DNA of 64,000 nt, taken from the NCBI GenBank assembly GCA_038503035.1, contig JAVSML010025180.1, positions 248,001 to 312,000 on the forward strand, given 5' to 3'. Numbering within the stretch: the first letter of the stretch is position 1; each line of letters starts with the position of its first letter. Positions 44,673 through 56,616 of this stretch are shown one piece after another. The translations under genes were made by a program, and so were the position numbers. Source of the DNA: Crocodylus rhombifer. Lineage: Eukaryota; Chordata; Crocodylia; Crocodylidae. A model generated the notes under the pieces. It was not told the DNA's origin, made no database searches, and worked only from the letters and a program-made list of their open reading frames with translations.

Positions 44673-47060
44673 TGAGTAGATAATCTAGTCCGACCCCCTG
44701 TCACGGCAGGAAGGAGTACTGGGGTCAAACGACCCCAGCAAGGTGTTCATCCAGCCTCCTCTTAAAGACCCCCAGGGTAGGAGCCAGCACCACCTCTCTT
44801 GGAAGTTGGTTCCAGATCCTAGCTGCCCTGACAGTGAAGTAGTGCCTCCTGATGTCTAGCCTAAATCTACCCTCTGCCAGCTTGTGACCGTTATTCCTAG
44901 TTACTCCTGGTAGTGCTTGAGGGAACAGGGACTTCCCCAGTGCCTGCTGACCCCTCTGACTAGTTTGTAACAGGCCACTAGATCCCCCTGCCCCCCGCCT
45001 TCTCTTGTGGAGGCTGAACAGGTTCAGGTCCCTGAGCCTTTCCTCATAAGGTCTTCCCTGCTCCCCCCTGTCTATGCCAGTGGCCCTCCTCTGGACCCTC
45101 TCCATGTTGTCCACATCCCTCCTGAAATGTGGCGCCCAGAACTGGACGCAGTACTCCAGCTGCAACCTGACCATTGCCACATAGAGGGGGAGTATTGCCT
45201 CCTTGGACCTGCTTGAGATGCATCTGTGGATGCATGACAAGGTACGGTTGGCCTTCCTGACTGCATCCCCATGCTGCCGGCCCACGTTCATCTTGGCATC
45301 AATGATGACTCCAAGATCCTTTTCTGCCTCTGTACTGACAAGAAGGGAGTTCCCCAGCCTGTAGGTGTGGTGCTGGATGTTCTTCCCCAGGTGCATCACT
45401 TAGCACTTGTCGGTGTTGAATCCCATCCTATTCTCATTCGCCCACCCATGTAACCTGTCCGATTTGTAGCGTATTGCTCCCTTCTAGTGTGCCCACATCT
45501 TAGTGTCATCAGCAAACTTGAACAGGATGCTTTTTACTCCCTCGTCCAAGTTGCTGATGAAGATGTTGAACAGTGTGGGCCTGAGGACCGAGCCCTGCGG
45601 AACCCCACTGCCCACGTCCTTCCAGGCTGAAAATGACCCATCCACCACCACTCTCTGGGTGCGGCCCTCCAGCCAGTTGGCGACCCAATTGACTGTATGG
45701 GTGTCAACACCACAGTCCCCCAGTTTCTTAATGAGAACAGGGTGAGAGACAGTGTCGACGGCCTTCTGGAAGTCCAGGAAGACTATGTCCACTGCTACCT
45801 CTGCATCTCGTGATTTGGTGATCTGATCATAGAAGGCCACCAGGTTGGTCTGACAGGATCTGATGCTAATCAACCCGTGTTGGTTGTCCCTAAGCACACC
45901 CTCCTCTGCTGGCCCCTCATGGATATGTGCCAGAATAATTTTCTCAAAAAGCTTGCCCGGGATTGAGGTAAGACTAACTGGCCTATAGTTTCCTGGGTCC
46001 TCCTCCTTCCCCTTTTTGAAGATGGGAACCACAATGAGTACCACACCAGAGCACCACGAGTGCTCGTAAAGCCGTGCCAGGGGTCCTGCAATGATCTCGG
46101 CCAATTCCTTTAGTACTCTAGGGTGGAGATTGTCTGGAACGGCTGACTTGAATACATCCAGTCCCTCCAGAAATTCCCTAACTAGTTCCTCACTAACCCT
46201 TGGCCTAGGCACGCCTCCCCTGGGGCCTGAGTGGCCCAGCGAGGGGGTGACTATTCCGGTCCCTGCTTAGGAAATTGGAGGCAAAGAAATCGTTAAATAT
46301 GTTGGCTTTGACGTCTGGTGTGACGACCAAATTTCCTAACGTGTCCTGCAGGGGCTCCACATTACCTGGAACCTTCTTTTTACCCCCTACGTATTTAAAG
46401 AAGGACTTATTGTCCTTAATCTGGGAAGCTAGTCCCAGTCCCATCTCTGCCTTGGCCTTCCTGACTGCCCCCCTGCATCCCTGAGCAACTGCAGTATAGT
46501 CCTCCATGGTGATGGCCCCTCCCTTCCATTGGGTCTACGCCTCCCTTTTAGCTAGATGTTCCCAGATGCTTTTGGTGAGCCATGGGGGCTTGTGTGCCCT
46601 CCTGCTCCCTTTGATCTGCGTTGGGGTTACCTCCCTTTGGGCTTGGAGGATCGTCTCCTTGAGGAGCGACCACTGTCCTTGGACACCTGGCTCCCCTCCC
46701 CTCTGGGACCTCAGTGCTTCCCTGACTATATTCTCCTTAGCTCATTGAAGTTTGCCTTCCTGAAATCTAGGGCTGCTGCCTTGCTGCAGGCCTTTGCCAC
46801 CTTGCACTGGATGGTGAATTCCAGCAGACGATGATCACTGTCACCCAGGTGGTCGAATACCTGCAGCCCCCTCACCAGGTCATCTCCCATGGCCAGCACC
46901 AGGTCCAACAAGGCATCTCCCCTGGTGGGGCTGTGCACCTCCTGGGTTAGATGGAGATCCTGCATTCTGGCTAAGAACCTATGTGAGCGATCATTTCTGG
47001 CTAACTGCCCTTTCCAGCAGATGTCCGGGAAGTTCAGGTCCCCCATGACTACCACATCCT
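44673..47060 (-). mobile_element. 5'-truncated CR1 LINE (endonuclease end to 3' end), same subfamily as 7.0-11.4 kb
   Basis: Minus-strand coding in long stretches: end of endonuclease with [20 protein letters not shown] (about 47.06 kb down), a [20 protein letters not shown] segment, linker with DNKSFFKYVGGKKK (46.5-46.2 kb), RT at 46212-45484 with [41 protein letters not shown] and [10 protein letters not shown], and C-terminus at 45399-44725 ending RRLDEHLAGVV. The RT frame here is continuous through the catalytic FADD. Homology ends abruptly at 47060. Confidence 0.9.
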
Positions 47061-48027
47061 TAGGTGGGTCAGGAGAACCACACCTTCTGGAATATTGCCC
47101 TTCTTGAGGGGATGCTGGAGGTGCAGGAGAAGCAGGCTGCTGTGCTGGCTCAGGCACTCGAGGCCATGGAGGAGGACCCCCAGGTGCTGAACACCAGCCT
47201 GGCCCTGGTAGTCACCTGTTGTGCTGCCTGCCACCCAGTCCCCAGCTTCAGTCCCACCTGGCAGCTGGCCCTGGTTCTGCCTGCCACCTGCAGCCCCACA
47301 CCAAGCCCCCCGTGGGCCTGGGAGGATGCCAAGGAGTGCTTGCAGTTGCCAGGCCCTCTGGCCCCACTCCCCAGCTGGGTCCCTCGGCAGCCAGGCTGCT
47401 GCCCACCACTTCCCCACCTGCCATGTAGGCCCTGATTATGAGATGGCCCCTGGTGGACCCGGCCCTATGCAGGAGGAGAAGGGAGCAGAACCTGGGCCAT
47501 TGTCCTTGCTTTAGTGTCTGTGCCATGGTGGTACTACCAGAGGCTGGGGTACCAGGCACCTATCCTCTGGCTCCACACCATGGGCACCTCCAGCCTACCA
47601 TTTCCCCTTAACACTCGCACCCACCACACTCCTTTTGGGGTGGGGCTGTTGTTGGGGAAAGAGAGTTGGGGGGAGGAATAAAGATTTTTGATTGGAAACT
47701 GTCCAGAGTGTATATAGTCTTGGGGGATGTTCTCTTGGCCTCAGGTTGGTGGGCAGACACTCGGGTGCCTTACTGCAGGGGGTGGGGAAGGGGGAGGAAG
47801 TGGTCTGCAAGTACCCTATGAATATGGTGCCCTGTCTACTGCTGCCAGGTAGAGAGCGTGGAGCATCCATGGTGCAGTTCCCACAGGCTCCTGGGACAGC
47901 ATCCCCTGCCAGCCTGAGTCTGCCCTCCCCATAGAGACCTTTGGCACCTGGGCAGATGCAGCTGGAGCTTGCAGCTCCCCATGGCAGCTGCAGGAGGTCA
48001 GAGCAGAGCAGGAGCAGGCAATCTTGA
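47061..48027 (+). other. Unclassified coding-like GC-rich segment with 3' UTR-like end
   Basis: Starts where the preceding CR1 breaks off. A + frame (47064-47435) reads a helical LLEGMLEVQEKQAAVLAQAL stretch and EAMEEDPQVL, then a Pro/Cys-rich tail. Downstream is a GC-rich stretch with AATAAA at 47678-47683. The helical piece reminds me of C-terminal parts of Harbinger-associated Myb/SANT-like proteins, but no DNA-binding motif is left. It could be a captured or processed gene fragment; I do not recognise it firmly. Confidence 0.3.
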
Positions 48028-48220
48028 TGGGGGATCTAGTGGTTGTTTACAAACTGGTCAGAGGGGACCAGCAGGCACTGGGGGAGTCTCTGTTCCCCCG
48101 AGCACTACCAGGAATGACAAGAAATAACAGTCACAAGCTGGCAGAGGGTAGATTCAGGCTAGATATCAGGAGGTGCTACTTCACTGTCAGGGTGGTTAGG
48201 ATCTGGAACCAACTTCCAAG

Positions 48221-50222
48221 TGGAGGACAGGCAGCAAGAAGGCACAGCAGCCCCCCTGGCTCTCCAGAGACCTAGCGGACCTACTGTGGCTAAAAAGGAA
48301 AGCCTACAAAGGATGGAGGATGGGATTCACCTCCAAGGAGGATTACTCCGCGCTGGTCCGGTCCTGCAGGGAGCAAACCAGGAAAGCCAAGGCTGCAACT
48401 GAACTCCAACTAGCTTCAGGCATCAAGGACAACAAAAAGTCCTTTTTCAGATATGTGGGGAGCCGAAGGAAAAGCAAGGGCAACGCTGGACCCCTGCTAA
48501 ACCAGATGGGGCAACTGACGCCCAGGAAAAAGCCAACCTATTAAATAGGTACTTTGCGTCCGTCTTTCATCAGTCACACGGGATGCCCATGCCTGCTATG
48601 GGACAGGGAAATCTGGGTGAGGGGGATCCCCTACCCTCCATCAATGCGTGAAGGAACACCTTGAGAAGCTGGATACCTTCAAGTCAGCTGGCCCTGACAA
48701 CCTGCACCCCAGGGTACTCAAGGAGCCGGCGAGCATCATAGCCCAGCCCCTGGCACGGATCTTTGAAAACTCCTGGCGCTCTGGTGTAGTGCCCAAAGAC
48801 TGGAAGAAGGCCAATGTGGTGCCGATCTTCAAGAAAGGGAGGAGAGTGGATCCGGCTAACTACAGGCCCATTAGCCTGACTTCTATCCTGGGGAAGATCT
48901 TAGAAAAGTTTATTAAGGAGGCCATCCTTGATGGACTGGCCCAGGCTAACATCCTAAGGGATAGCCAGCACGAGTTTGTTGTGGGTAGGTCTTGTTTGAC
49001 CAATCTCATTTCCTTCTATGACCAGGTGACCTATCACCTGGACAAGGGAGAAGAGGTTGATGTCATATATCTTGACTTCAAAAAAGCTTTTGATCTGGTA
49101 TCCCATGATCACCTCTTGGCCAAACTGCCCAGTTGTGGCTTTGGCTCCACCACGATCCGCTGGCTGGGAAATTGGCTTTGTGGTCGGACCCAGAGGGTTG
49201 TGATTGATGGCAGTCACTCATCGTGGTGCCCTGTGACCAGTGGGGTCCCTCAAGGCTGTCCTGGGACCCATCCTGTTCAACATCTTCATTAACGATGTGG
49301 ACATTGGAGTCAGGAGTGGACTGGCCAAGTTTGCCGATGACACCAAACTTTGGGGCAAAGCATCCACGCCAGAAGATAGGTGGGTGATCCAGGCTGACCT
49401 GGACAAGCTCAGCAAATGGGCAGACGAGAACCTGATGGTGTTTAACACCGAAAAATGCAAGGTTCTCCACCTTGGGAGGAAAAACCTGCAGCACCCTTAT
49501 AGGCTCAGCAGTGCTACGTTGGATAGCACTACAGAAAAAGACTTGGGGGTCATCATTGACCACAAGATGAACATGAGCCTCCAATGCGATGCTGCGGCTA
49601 GTAAAGCGACCAAAATGCTGGCATGCATCCATAGATGCTTCTCGAGCAAATCCCGGGACGTCATTCTCCCCTTGTACTCAGCCTTAGTGAGGCCGCAGCT
49701 GGAGTACTGCGTCCAGTTTTGGGATCCACAATTCCAAAATGATGTGGAGAAGCTTGAGAGAGTCCAGAGGAGAGCCACGCGCATGATCAGAGGTCAGGAA
49801 AACAGATCTTACGATGACAGGCTGAGAGCCATGGGACTCTTTAGCCTGGAAAAGCGCAGGCTCAGGGGTGATCTGATGGCCACCTACAAGTTTATCAGGG
49901 GTGACCACCAGGATCTGGGGGAACATCTGTTCACCAGAGCGCCCCATGGGATGACGAGGTCGAACGGTCACAAACTCCTGCAAGACCGTTTCAGGCTGGA
50001 CATAAGGAAGAATTTCTTTACTGTCCGAGCCCCCAAGGTCTGGAACAGTCTGCCAGCGGAGGTGGTTCAAGCGCCTACATTGAACACCTTCAAGAGTAAA
50101 TTGGATGCTTATCTTGCTGGGATCCTATGACCCCAGCTGACTTCCTGCCCTTTGGGCAGGGGGCTGGACTCAAATGATCTCCCGAGGTCCCTTTCAGCCC
50201 TAATGTCTATGAAATCTATGAA
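48221..50222 (+). mobile_element. CR1 LINE, 2.0 kb, 5'-truncated, complete 3' end, nested in another CR1
   Basis: + strand. It begins in the linker before RT and ends with TCTATGAAATCTATGAA, the CR1 terminal repeat. Well conserved at the coding level and a distinct subfamily from the host element (3' region TGACCCCAGCTGACTTCCTG). It is the youngest-looking RT in the window. Confidence 0.9.
48320..50130 (+). pseudogene. CR1 ORF2 RT, almost intact, frameshifts
   Basis: 48320-48544 holds the linker ([20 protein letters not shown]). 48648-49292 holds RT blocks with [55 protein letters not shown] and YLDFKKAFDLVSHDHLLAKL. At 49253-49258 two bases are missing within the GVPQG[S]VLGP motif (GGCTGTCCTG instead of an expected GGCTCTGTCCTG), moving the frame. 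49240-50130 then reads [39 protein letters not shown] and the C-terminus to SKLDAYLAGIL with stop. Catalytic Asp motifs (YLDF, FADD) are present on either side of the shift. Confidence 0.88.
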
Positions 50223-50418
50223 AGCGAAGTGGTGTTGGCTCCTACCCTGGTGGTCTTTAAGAGGAGGCTGGCTGAACACCTTGCTGGGGTCGTTTGACCC
50301 CAGTGCTCACTCTTTCCTGCCATGGCAGTGGGTTGGACTTGATGATCTGCTCAGGTCCCTTCTGACCCTACCAACTATGAAACTGTTAATCCTATAAGGA
50401 ACAAATCTGATTCCAACA

Positions 50419-50505
50419 GGATGCATGTGTAGACACCTTCCCAGGGCTCTCCTACTGTGCAGTAAGTCTAAATAGCATTAATTGCACATGTAGATGCACC
50501 CTCTG
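50419..50505. mobile_element. Small palindromic MITE-like repeat
   Basis: AGGATGCATGTGTAGACACC on the left and GCACATGTAGATGCACCCT on the right are imperfect inverses; the middle CTACTGTGCAGTAA word recurs at about 44570. No clear target duplication. Confidence 0.4.
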
Positions 50506-50509
50506 AGTA

Positions 50510-52070
50510 TCCCTAACCCCTGGAAGATGTCTTCAGTCTCTTCCTCAGTTGTTTGGGTCCTGGGCATCCTCTTGATGGGGGCTTGATTCACTTGGAAGCT
50601 TAAAAAAACAACCAATTCTAGTTCCTTGAGAGTTACTTAGAATTTTCCAAGAGTAATTATGAGTCTTCCAGTAGTCTCTTTCTGAGCCTTGTTTGATTTC
50701 CATTAGTCTTCTGCTAGTTCCCAGGATTGCAAAATTGACTCTTCAGCCTCAAATTTCCAGAGACCCTTTTGCAATTCTCTCTCTTTTGCCCTTTGTGTAA
50801 AACCTCTTGTTTCATTTTTATTCAGAGTGCAGTATTCAAATATCTTTACTCCTGCTTACAGTTGTCTACCTTCATTAACTTGAAATGGTTAAACCTCAAG
50901 TGCTTCAGAACTGGTTACTGTCAAATAATACTTTTTTCAGTGTTGTGTGGTTGGCTTACTTTTTCCTGGAACTCGATGGTTATAGATGCAAGGTGAAGTA
51001 CTCTTTGAACTTCATCCACTTGCCCTCCTATACATTCACAAGAATTGAAACTTAGAAGCTTAAGTGTTTAGTTCTGCTACTCAAGATATTATTTTTAATC
51101 TTTGCATTACATCTGTCTCTCTCTCTCTCTTATTAAGCCCTTCCTTTTCTCAGTGTTCTTCTTGTAGTACTGCCTCTATTAATACATGCCCCTTTAAAGA
51201 CAGCTACTTGCAGGAAAAGCAAGGAAAATCCGTGGTCCCAGATATAAGTGGACTCAAGCTGATGTTTCTCTTGATGTCATATACACTTATTTTGTTTCTC
51301 TTTTTTTATTTTAAAAAGGATATTAACCCTCTGTAGGTAAATGTTATGGCTTGTTTCCCATGTTACATATCCAAATGATTAAGCACACTTTTTAAATTTT
51401 TGCTTAGCTGTCTTTTGTAAAATATAAATAGGAAGAAAATGAAATATCCATATATTTCACGGTAGGTGTTCATAAAATTCAGGGTTTGCCCACATATTAA
51501 GTCTTGCTTGTATATTGGATAAAAGCAACTGGATGCTGTGTTTTCTAAAATGATCACAACATGCTTAGTTTAAATAAAGCAGAATTTCTGAGAGGTCCCA
51601 ATTTGTTTATTAGCAAGCCTGTAATTAAGTTGTCACTCAGGAAACTTAAGAATTTTTTCCCCCCCTCTTAAACTAGATACACTGATTAGCAATACTTTCA
51701 GTAATGGTTGTTTTTATGACAACCTGGAATTTACTTCATTTGGGAACTGAATATGGCAGTATATTTGGAGAAACAAGATGGCAGTAGTCTTCCTATAGAG
51801 AGAGAAATCTGATAAATGCTTGGGCAATTAAGGACTTTACTGGTCTGAAAACTGAGACAGTTAAGTAGCATATGTGTAACAGGTGGTCTAATCCATTTAG
51901 CCACTGTGCATAAATTAGTGGTTTAAAATTGAGTTTGTACTGATTAATCCTGGAACCTTTTTGTTACTCTGTGGCCTTCTTGAAATCAGTCTTGTTCTGC
52001 GCTGGGCTGAAATATAGTAGCACCAGAGCTGTATACAGAACCCAAACTTGTATCTTCTAGGACAGATGTT
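50510..52070. other. No gene; AT-rich with (CT)n at 51117-51131
   Basis: No exon or transposon end recognised. 50836-50860 (ATCTTTACTCCTGCTTACAG) is related in inverse to 52345-52375, suggesting remnants of one small repeat family. Confidence 0.4.
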
Positions 52071-52073
52071 TAC

Positions 52074-52099
52074 ACACTCACTCACTCACTCACTCACTC
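52074..52099. repeat. (CACT)n microsatellite
   Basis: Six tandem CACT units directly before the hairpin element at 52100. Confidence 0.9.
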
Positions 52100-52222
52100 T
52101 CCAAGTGCTGCTTTCCTTTTCACAGATACTGCCAAGCTAATAGTGGTAGAGTGAGTGTGATTATGCATACTGCTGCTACTGCTAGGTCTGCTGTATCTGT
52201 GAAAAGGAAAGTAGTACTTGGA
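52100..52222. mobile_element. Hairpin MITE, 123 bp
   Basis: 29-nt arms at 52100-52128 and 52194-52222 are inverse at 27 of 29 positions (TCCAAGTGCTGCTTTCCTTT... against ...TACTTGGA). About 65 bp separates them. Flanks differ, so the class is not clear. Confidence 0.65.
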
Positions 52223-52344
52223 ACACATTAAAATAAGATTCACATTGCAATTAACAGGAGCTATTAAATTCCTTGGCTAAACAGATTGTTCCAGTACCTT
52301 TTAATCAGATATGTAAGTACTGTATCTGGGTACAGAAAAAAAGA

Positions 52345-52364
52345 TACTCCTGTAAGCAGGAGTA
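52345..52364. repeat. Short hairpin (8-bp stem)
   Basis: TACTCCTG TAAG CAGGAGTA. Related to 50836-50860 by its sequence; too short to classify. Confidence 0.5.
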
Positions 52365-52369
52365 AAGGT

Positions 52370-55239
52370 ATTCAGATACTTAATGGAATACAGGAAAATT
52401 GTAATATTACACTTCATTAATCCACAGAGTAGCAGAAGGACCTGGTTCCATTACTCTGAAGTTGAGAGAGCAATTAGTTGGATACTAGCATCATAAATGG
52501 CACATGACTTGAAGACTGTTGCAGAGGATTATTGGCTTTTATGCTGGAGAGTTGATGTATGGTGCTCGTCTTTTTGGAGACGCAGTGTCCAAGATGCTGA
52601 TCTGGAATTTGTGCCAATCTAATTTTAAATTGAGGAAGAAAGTAGCTGTAACATGGTCACTGAAACAAAGGAATACATAGAAATAGTTCCCCTCCACCCC
52701 CTCCCCTTTCCAGTTTAAGACGGTATGTAGTTTTCAGGTGTAAGTTTGTTAAACAAGTCTGGTTAAGTTAACAATTAGACAGAAGTTACGTCAGTATGTG
52801 ATGGAACATATTGTATGGCATGTAAACATCCTGTAACTTGTGCTGTATGTTTCCAGTAAATTAGCTGTATTTTAGAGCTCTAATATTAATAAAAGTTCAG
52901 TGCTGAACAAGCTTTTTTTAAGCTGTAGAGTAGGATCAGTTTAAGTTGTGGGTTTTTATTGCACTAAGTAACTCAGTTGGACACGGCTATCCCTTAACTA
53001 AATTGATAACAAAACAGGGTCTTAATTTGTTATAGCGTGTAAGTATTGAAACCAAACTTTTGGCTTGTCCTGGGAGGTCTGCCAAGTATAAGCCTGTAGG
53101 CTTAAGCTTACAGCAGTTTTTGTCTTGTTTAAGTATCTGTAATGAAAATTCCTTGGTTGGTTGTTTGGTTAGCTGTTTGGTTACATTCTCTTTAAAAAAA
53201 AATAAAAAAAATCCGAAATTCACAGGAAACAAATACCCCATGCCCTAGGACTCTGTAGACTTAGTTTCTGCAGAAAACAGTGGAAACAAAAAAGTCAAGT
53301 TTTTACATTTCTCTATCTGCTTGGTGCAAGCTGTCAAGTAGCAGTTGGGAATAAAAAGAATCTGTTTTGAGGCCATCTGTGTGGGTTTCTTTGTCTGGAA
53401 CTGACAAGAGGTCCTGGCAGATGGTGGGGTCACAAAGTTTAGCTGCTTCTTGAGCTTGACAAAATGTGTTCATAAAACTGGAAGAATACCAACTGTTCCT
53501 ACTGGCCAAAGAGAGCTTGGTGACAAAAGACTAGCAGAGTTTTTGCAGGAAGCTTCTGGATAATTAAACTTATCCTCTAAAAATACTAAGCAAACTAAAA
53601 CCATTTAGCAACTACATACTTTTCCTAGCTTCAGTATACTATCAATAACTTAAAAGGCTCTTAGATGTTAGAGTAGATGGAGAACTTCAAAGAAGTTGGG
53701 GGCAAATTCTATCAAATGCTGAAATGTTTCATGCAAATTAATGAAATCCATAGCTATCTATCCACCCAATTTTTATGAGGGGAGAGAAGGGGATGAGTAG
53801 GGAGAGCAAACAATGTTAATGGAGAGTAAGATCCCAATCCCATTTTCAAGATTGATGTTGGGGTGCGGTTCTGCCTCTCCCTCATCCTTTTGTACCCTTG
53901 TAGAGAGGTGGTGGACATGTTTATGTAGGGTTTCTGAATCTCTGCGCTTCTAGAACCACAGGTTCAATACCCCTTCCCTGGACTTTCACCCCAACCTTTT
54001 ATGCTCTATCCTATGTCAGGTTACTTCATGAAGTAGAGGAGATATGAAGGTTAATTGGTATAGCAGTTCTCCTCTCCACCCAAAGAAATTGGGTGACTAA
54101 CAGCTTTGTGATATAGAGAATATTAAGAATTTCCTTTGTGCTTCAGTTGAGATTTCTTCTCAACAAAAATAATTGAATTCAGGCTTGAGGTTTTTATTGC
54201 TATAGTTTCTGATCAACTTTGAGGGGTGGGGAGGATGGGAAGGCTCTGGCCATGGCAGTGAGGGCTCTCCCCCCCCCACTCATGGGTTTGCGGAGCCGGC
54301 TGGATGGGGAGGAACACAAAACTTTTTGCTAAACTGGTCATCTTCCAGTTTCTCTTGCATCATGTTTTAACTTCAAAAAATAACTTCAAGGTGTTTACTA
54401 CTTAAAGCATCTGTGCTTTATGGTGAGGTTTTTGCCAGTTGTTGAACTAGTCCTAACATTAAAGTGTTATAACATTAATACTGTCACATTAATTTCCACA
54501 TTTTCCTTGCCTCCTAAAATATTTCTTTATTAGATTTATATGCTACCCTTTCAAAAATGGGTATCTAAATAAAAGTTGTTAAGCAATTTTGTCCCTGAGA
54601 TTAGACTCTTTTTTTTTTTTTTTTGAGAAACTTATACACAAAATGGAAACACTACTTTTTTTATTACCATTTTTGGTGATTACTCATTACTTTGCTCTGT
54701 GGGCATTGAAAATAGAATAGTTAACTTTCTTAATTCACTTGTTCCGGTGCCTCAAATCAGAAAGAAAGAATGAAAAGAAGAGTGCACTTTTTGGATTGCA
54801 ATGCAACTGAAATTTGATAATCTGTTGCAATTAATGTGCATCTGGAAATGGCTTCCTCTGATCTTTACATTTTTTTTGTTACAAAATTTTTTTTCTTTAG
54901 GAACTGATTTTGACTTTAGTGTTTAAGATGTAGCCACTTGGGATTGTGTTCAGTACTCTTCTTGAATGGCTTCTTAAAAATCAATCCCAGTGACTTAAAT
55001 TAGGGGCTGTGTTTCTGTGTACCTAGCACAAGGCATGGCCTGATCCTCTTGTCTGGTATGTTACTAGATCTGGGTTGAAGTCTAAAGACTTGGCCCTCTG
55101 AAGCATTATGTGGGACCTGAGATGCAGTGGTGACTGCTCTGCTGCTGCTGGGCTCCAGAAAACTTGGCACCTAGCATTTCATTGGATGGAGGATTTCTGA
55201 GAGATTAGCCTGCATGAAGGACCTGGGAGGGATGCATGT
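52370..55239. other. No gene recognised
   Basis: AT-rich region with T runs (54608-54624) and short non-domain frames. No transposon ends found; presumed intron. Confidence 0.4.
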
Positions 55240-55977
55240 TATTTTCATAGTTTCATAGTAGTTTCATAGTTTGTATGGTCGGAAGGGACCTGAGCAGATC
55301 ATCTAGTCCGACCCCCTGCCATGGCAGGAAAGAGTACTGGGGTCAAATGACCCCAGCAAGATGTTCATCTAACCTCCTCTTAAACACCTCCAGGGTAGGA
55401 GCCTGCACCACTTCTCTTGGAAGCTGGTTCCAGACCCTGGCCACCCTGACTGTGAAGTAGCGCCTCCTGATATCTAACCTAAACCTACCCACTGCCAGCT
55501 TGTGACCGTTATTCTTTGTCAGTCCTGGCGGTGCTCGGGGAAACAGTGACTTCCCCAATGCCTGCTGATCCCCCCTGACTAGTTCATAACAGGCCACAAG
55601 ATCCCCCCTCAGCCTTCTCTTTTGGAGGCTGAACAGGTTCAGGTCCCGTAGCCTCTCCTCATAGGGCCTGCCCTGTTGTCCCCTGATCATACGAGTGGCC
55701 CTCCTCTGGCCCCTCTCCATGCTGTTGACATCCCTCTTGAAGTGTGGCACCCAGAAATGGACACAGTACTCCAGCTGCAGCCTGACCAGTGCCACATAGA
55801 GGGGGAGGATCACCTCCTTGGACCTGCTCGAGATGCATCTGTGGATGTATGCCAAGGTGCGGTTGGCCTTCCTTACTGACTCTCCACATTGCCGGCCCAT
55901 GTTCATCTTGGAGTCAATGATGACCCCCAGATTTTGCACAGGCCCTTCACAACTCGCAGTCTGTATTTGTTGTAGAT
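55240..55977 (-). mobile_element. CR1 3' fragment (first of a tandem series)
   Basis: Left edge TTTCATAGTTTCATAGTAGT; the minus strand (55939-55343) carries one continuous frame: [40 protein letters not shown], then the C-terminus to RRLDEHLAGVI. It is 5'-truncated in late RT; the last 30 bp before 55978 are not clearly CR1. Confidence 0.88.
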
Positions 55978-56340
55978 GATAGTTTCATAGTTGGTAGGGT
56001 CGGAAGGGACCTAAGCAGATCATCTAGTCCAACCCATTGCCATGGGCAGGAAAGGATGCTGGGGTCAAATGACCCCAGCTAGGTGGCTGTCTAACCTCCT
56101 GTTGAAGACCCCCAGGGTACGGGCAGGCACCACTTCCCTTGGAAGTTGGTTCCAGCTTGTAGCTGCCCTGACAGTGAAGTAGTGCTTCCTGATATCTAGC
56201 CTGAATCTACTCTCGGTCAACTTATGGCCTTTGTTCCTTGTTACCCCCAGTAGTGCTCGGGGGAACAGGGACTCTCCCATTGCCTGTTGATTCTCCTTGG
56301 CAAGCTTATAGGCGGCCACCAGATCCCCTCTCCTCCTTTT
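55978..56340 (-). mobile_element. CR1 3' fragment (second of the series)
   Basis: Left edge TAGTTTCATAGTTGGTAGGG. The minus strand encodes RGDLVAAYKLAKENQQAMGE, then RFRLDIRKHYFTVRA...NRRLDSHLAGVI. It stops where the next CR1 3' end begins at 56341. Confidence 0.85.
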
Positions 56341-56616
56341 CATAGCATCATAGAAGTAGGGTTGGAAGGGACCTTGTAGATCTTCAAGTCCGACCCTCTA
56401 CCTGGGCAGGAGAAAAAACTGGGCTCAAATGATCCCAGCTTAGGTAGGCATCAAGCCTCCTCTTAAAGATCCCCAGGGTAGGAGCCAGCACCACTTCCCT
56501 TGGAAGTTGGTTCCAGATCCTAGCTGCCCTAACTGTGAAGTAGTTCTTACAAATGTCTAATCTAAACCTACTCTCCAACAACTTGTGGCCGTTATTCCTT
56601 GTTATGCCAGGGGGTG

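Larger units (their letters stand above)
48028..50385 (+). mobile_element. CR1 3' fragment, split by a later CR1 (48221-50222)
   Basis: 48028-48220 encodes [20 protein letters not shown], then RFRLDIRRCYFTVRV...WNQLP; 50223-50385 continues with [12 protein letters not shown] and HLAGVV-like coding and the 3' end GGTCCCTTCTGACCCTACCA. Joined, they form one CR1 3' end of the subfamily at 44673-47060, broken between TTCCAAG and GCGAAGTGG. Confidence 0.85.
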
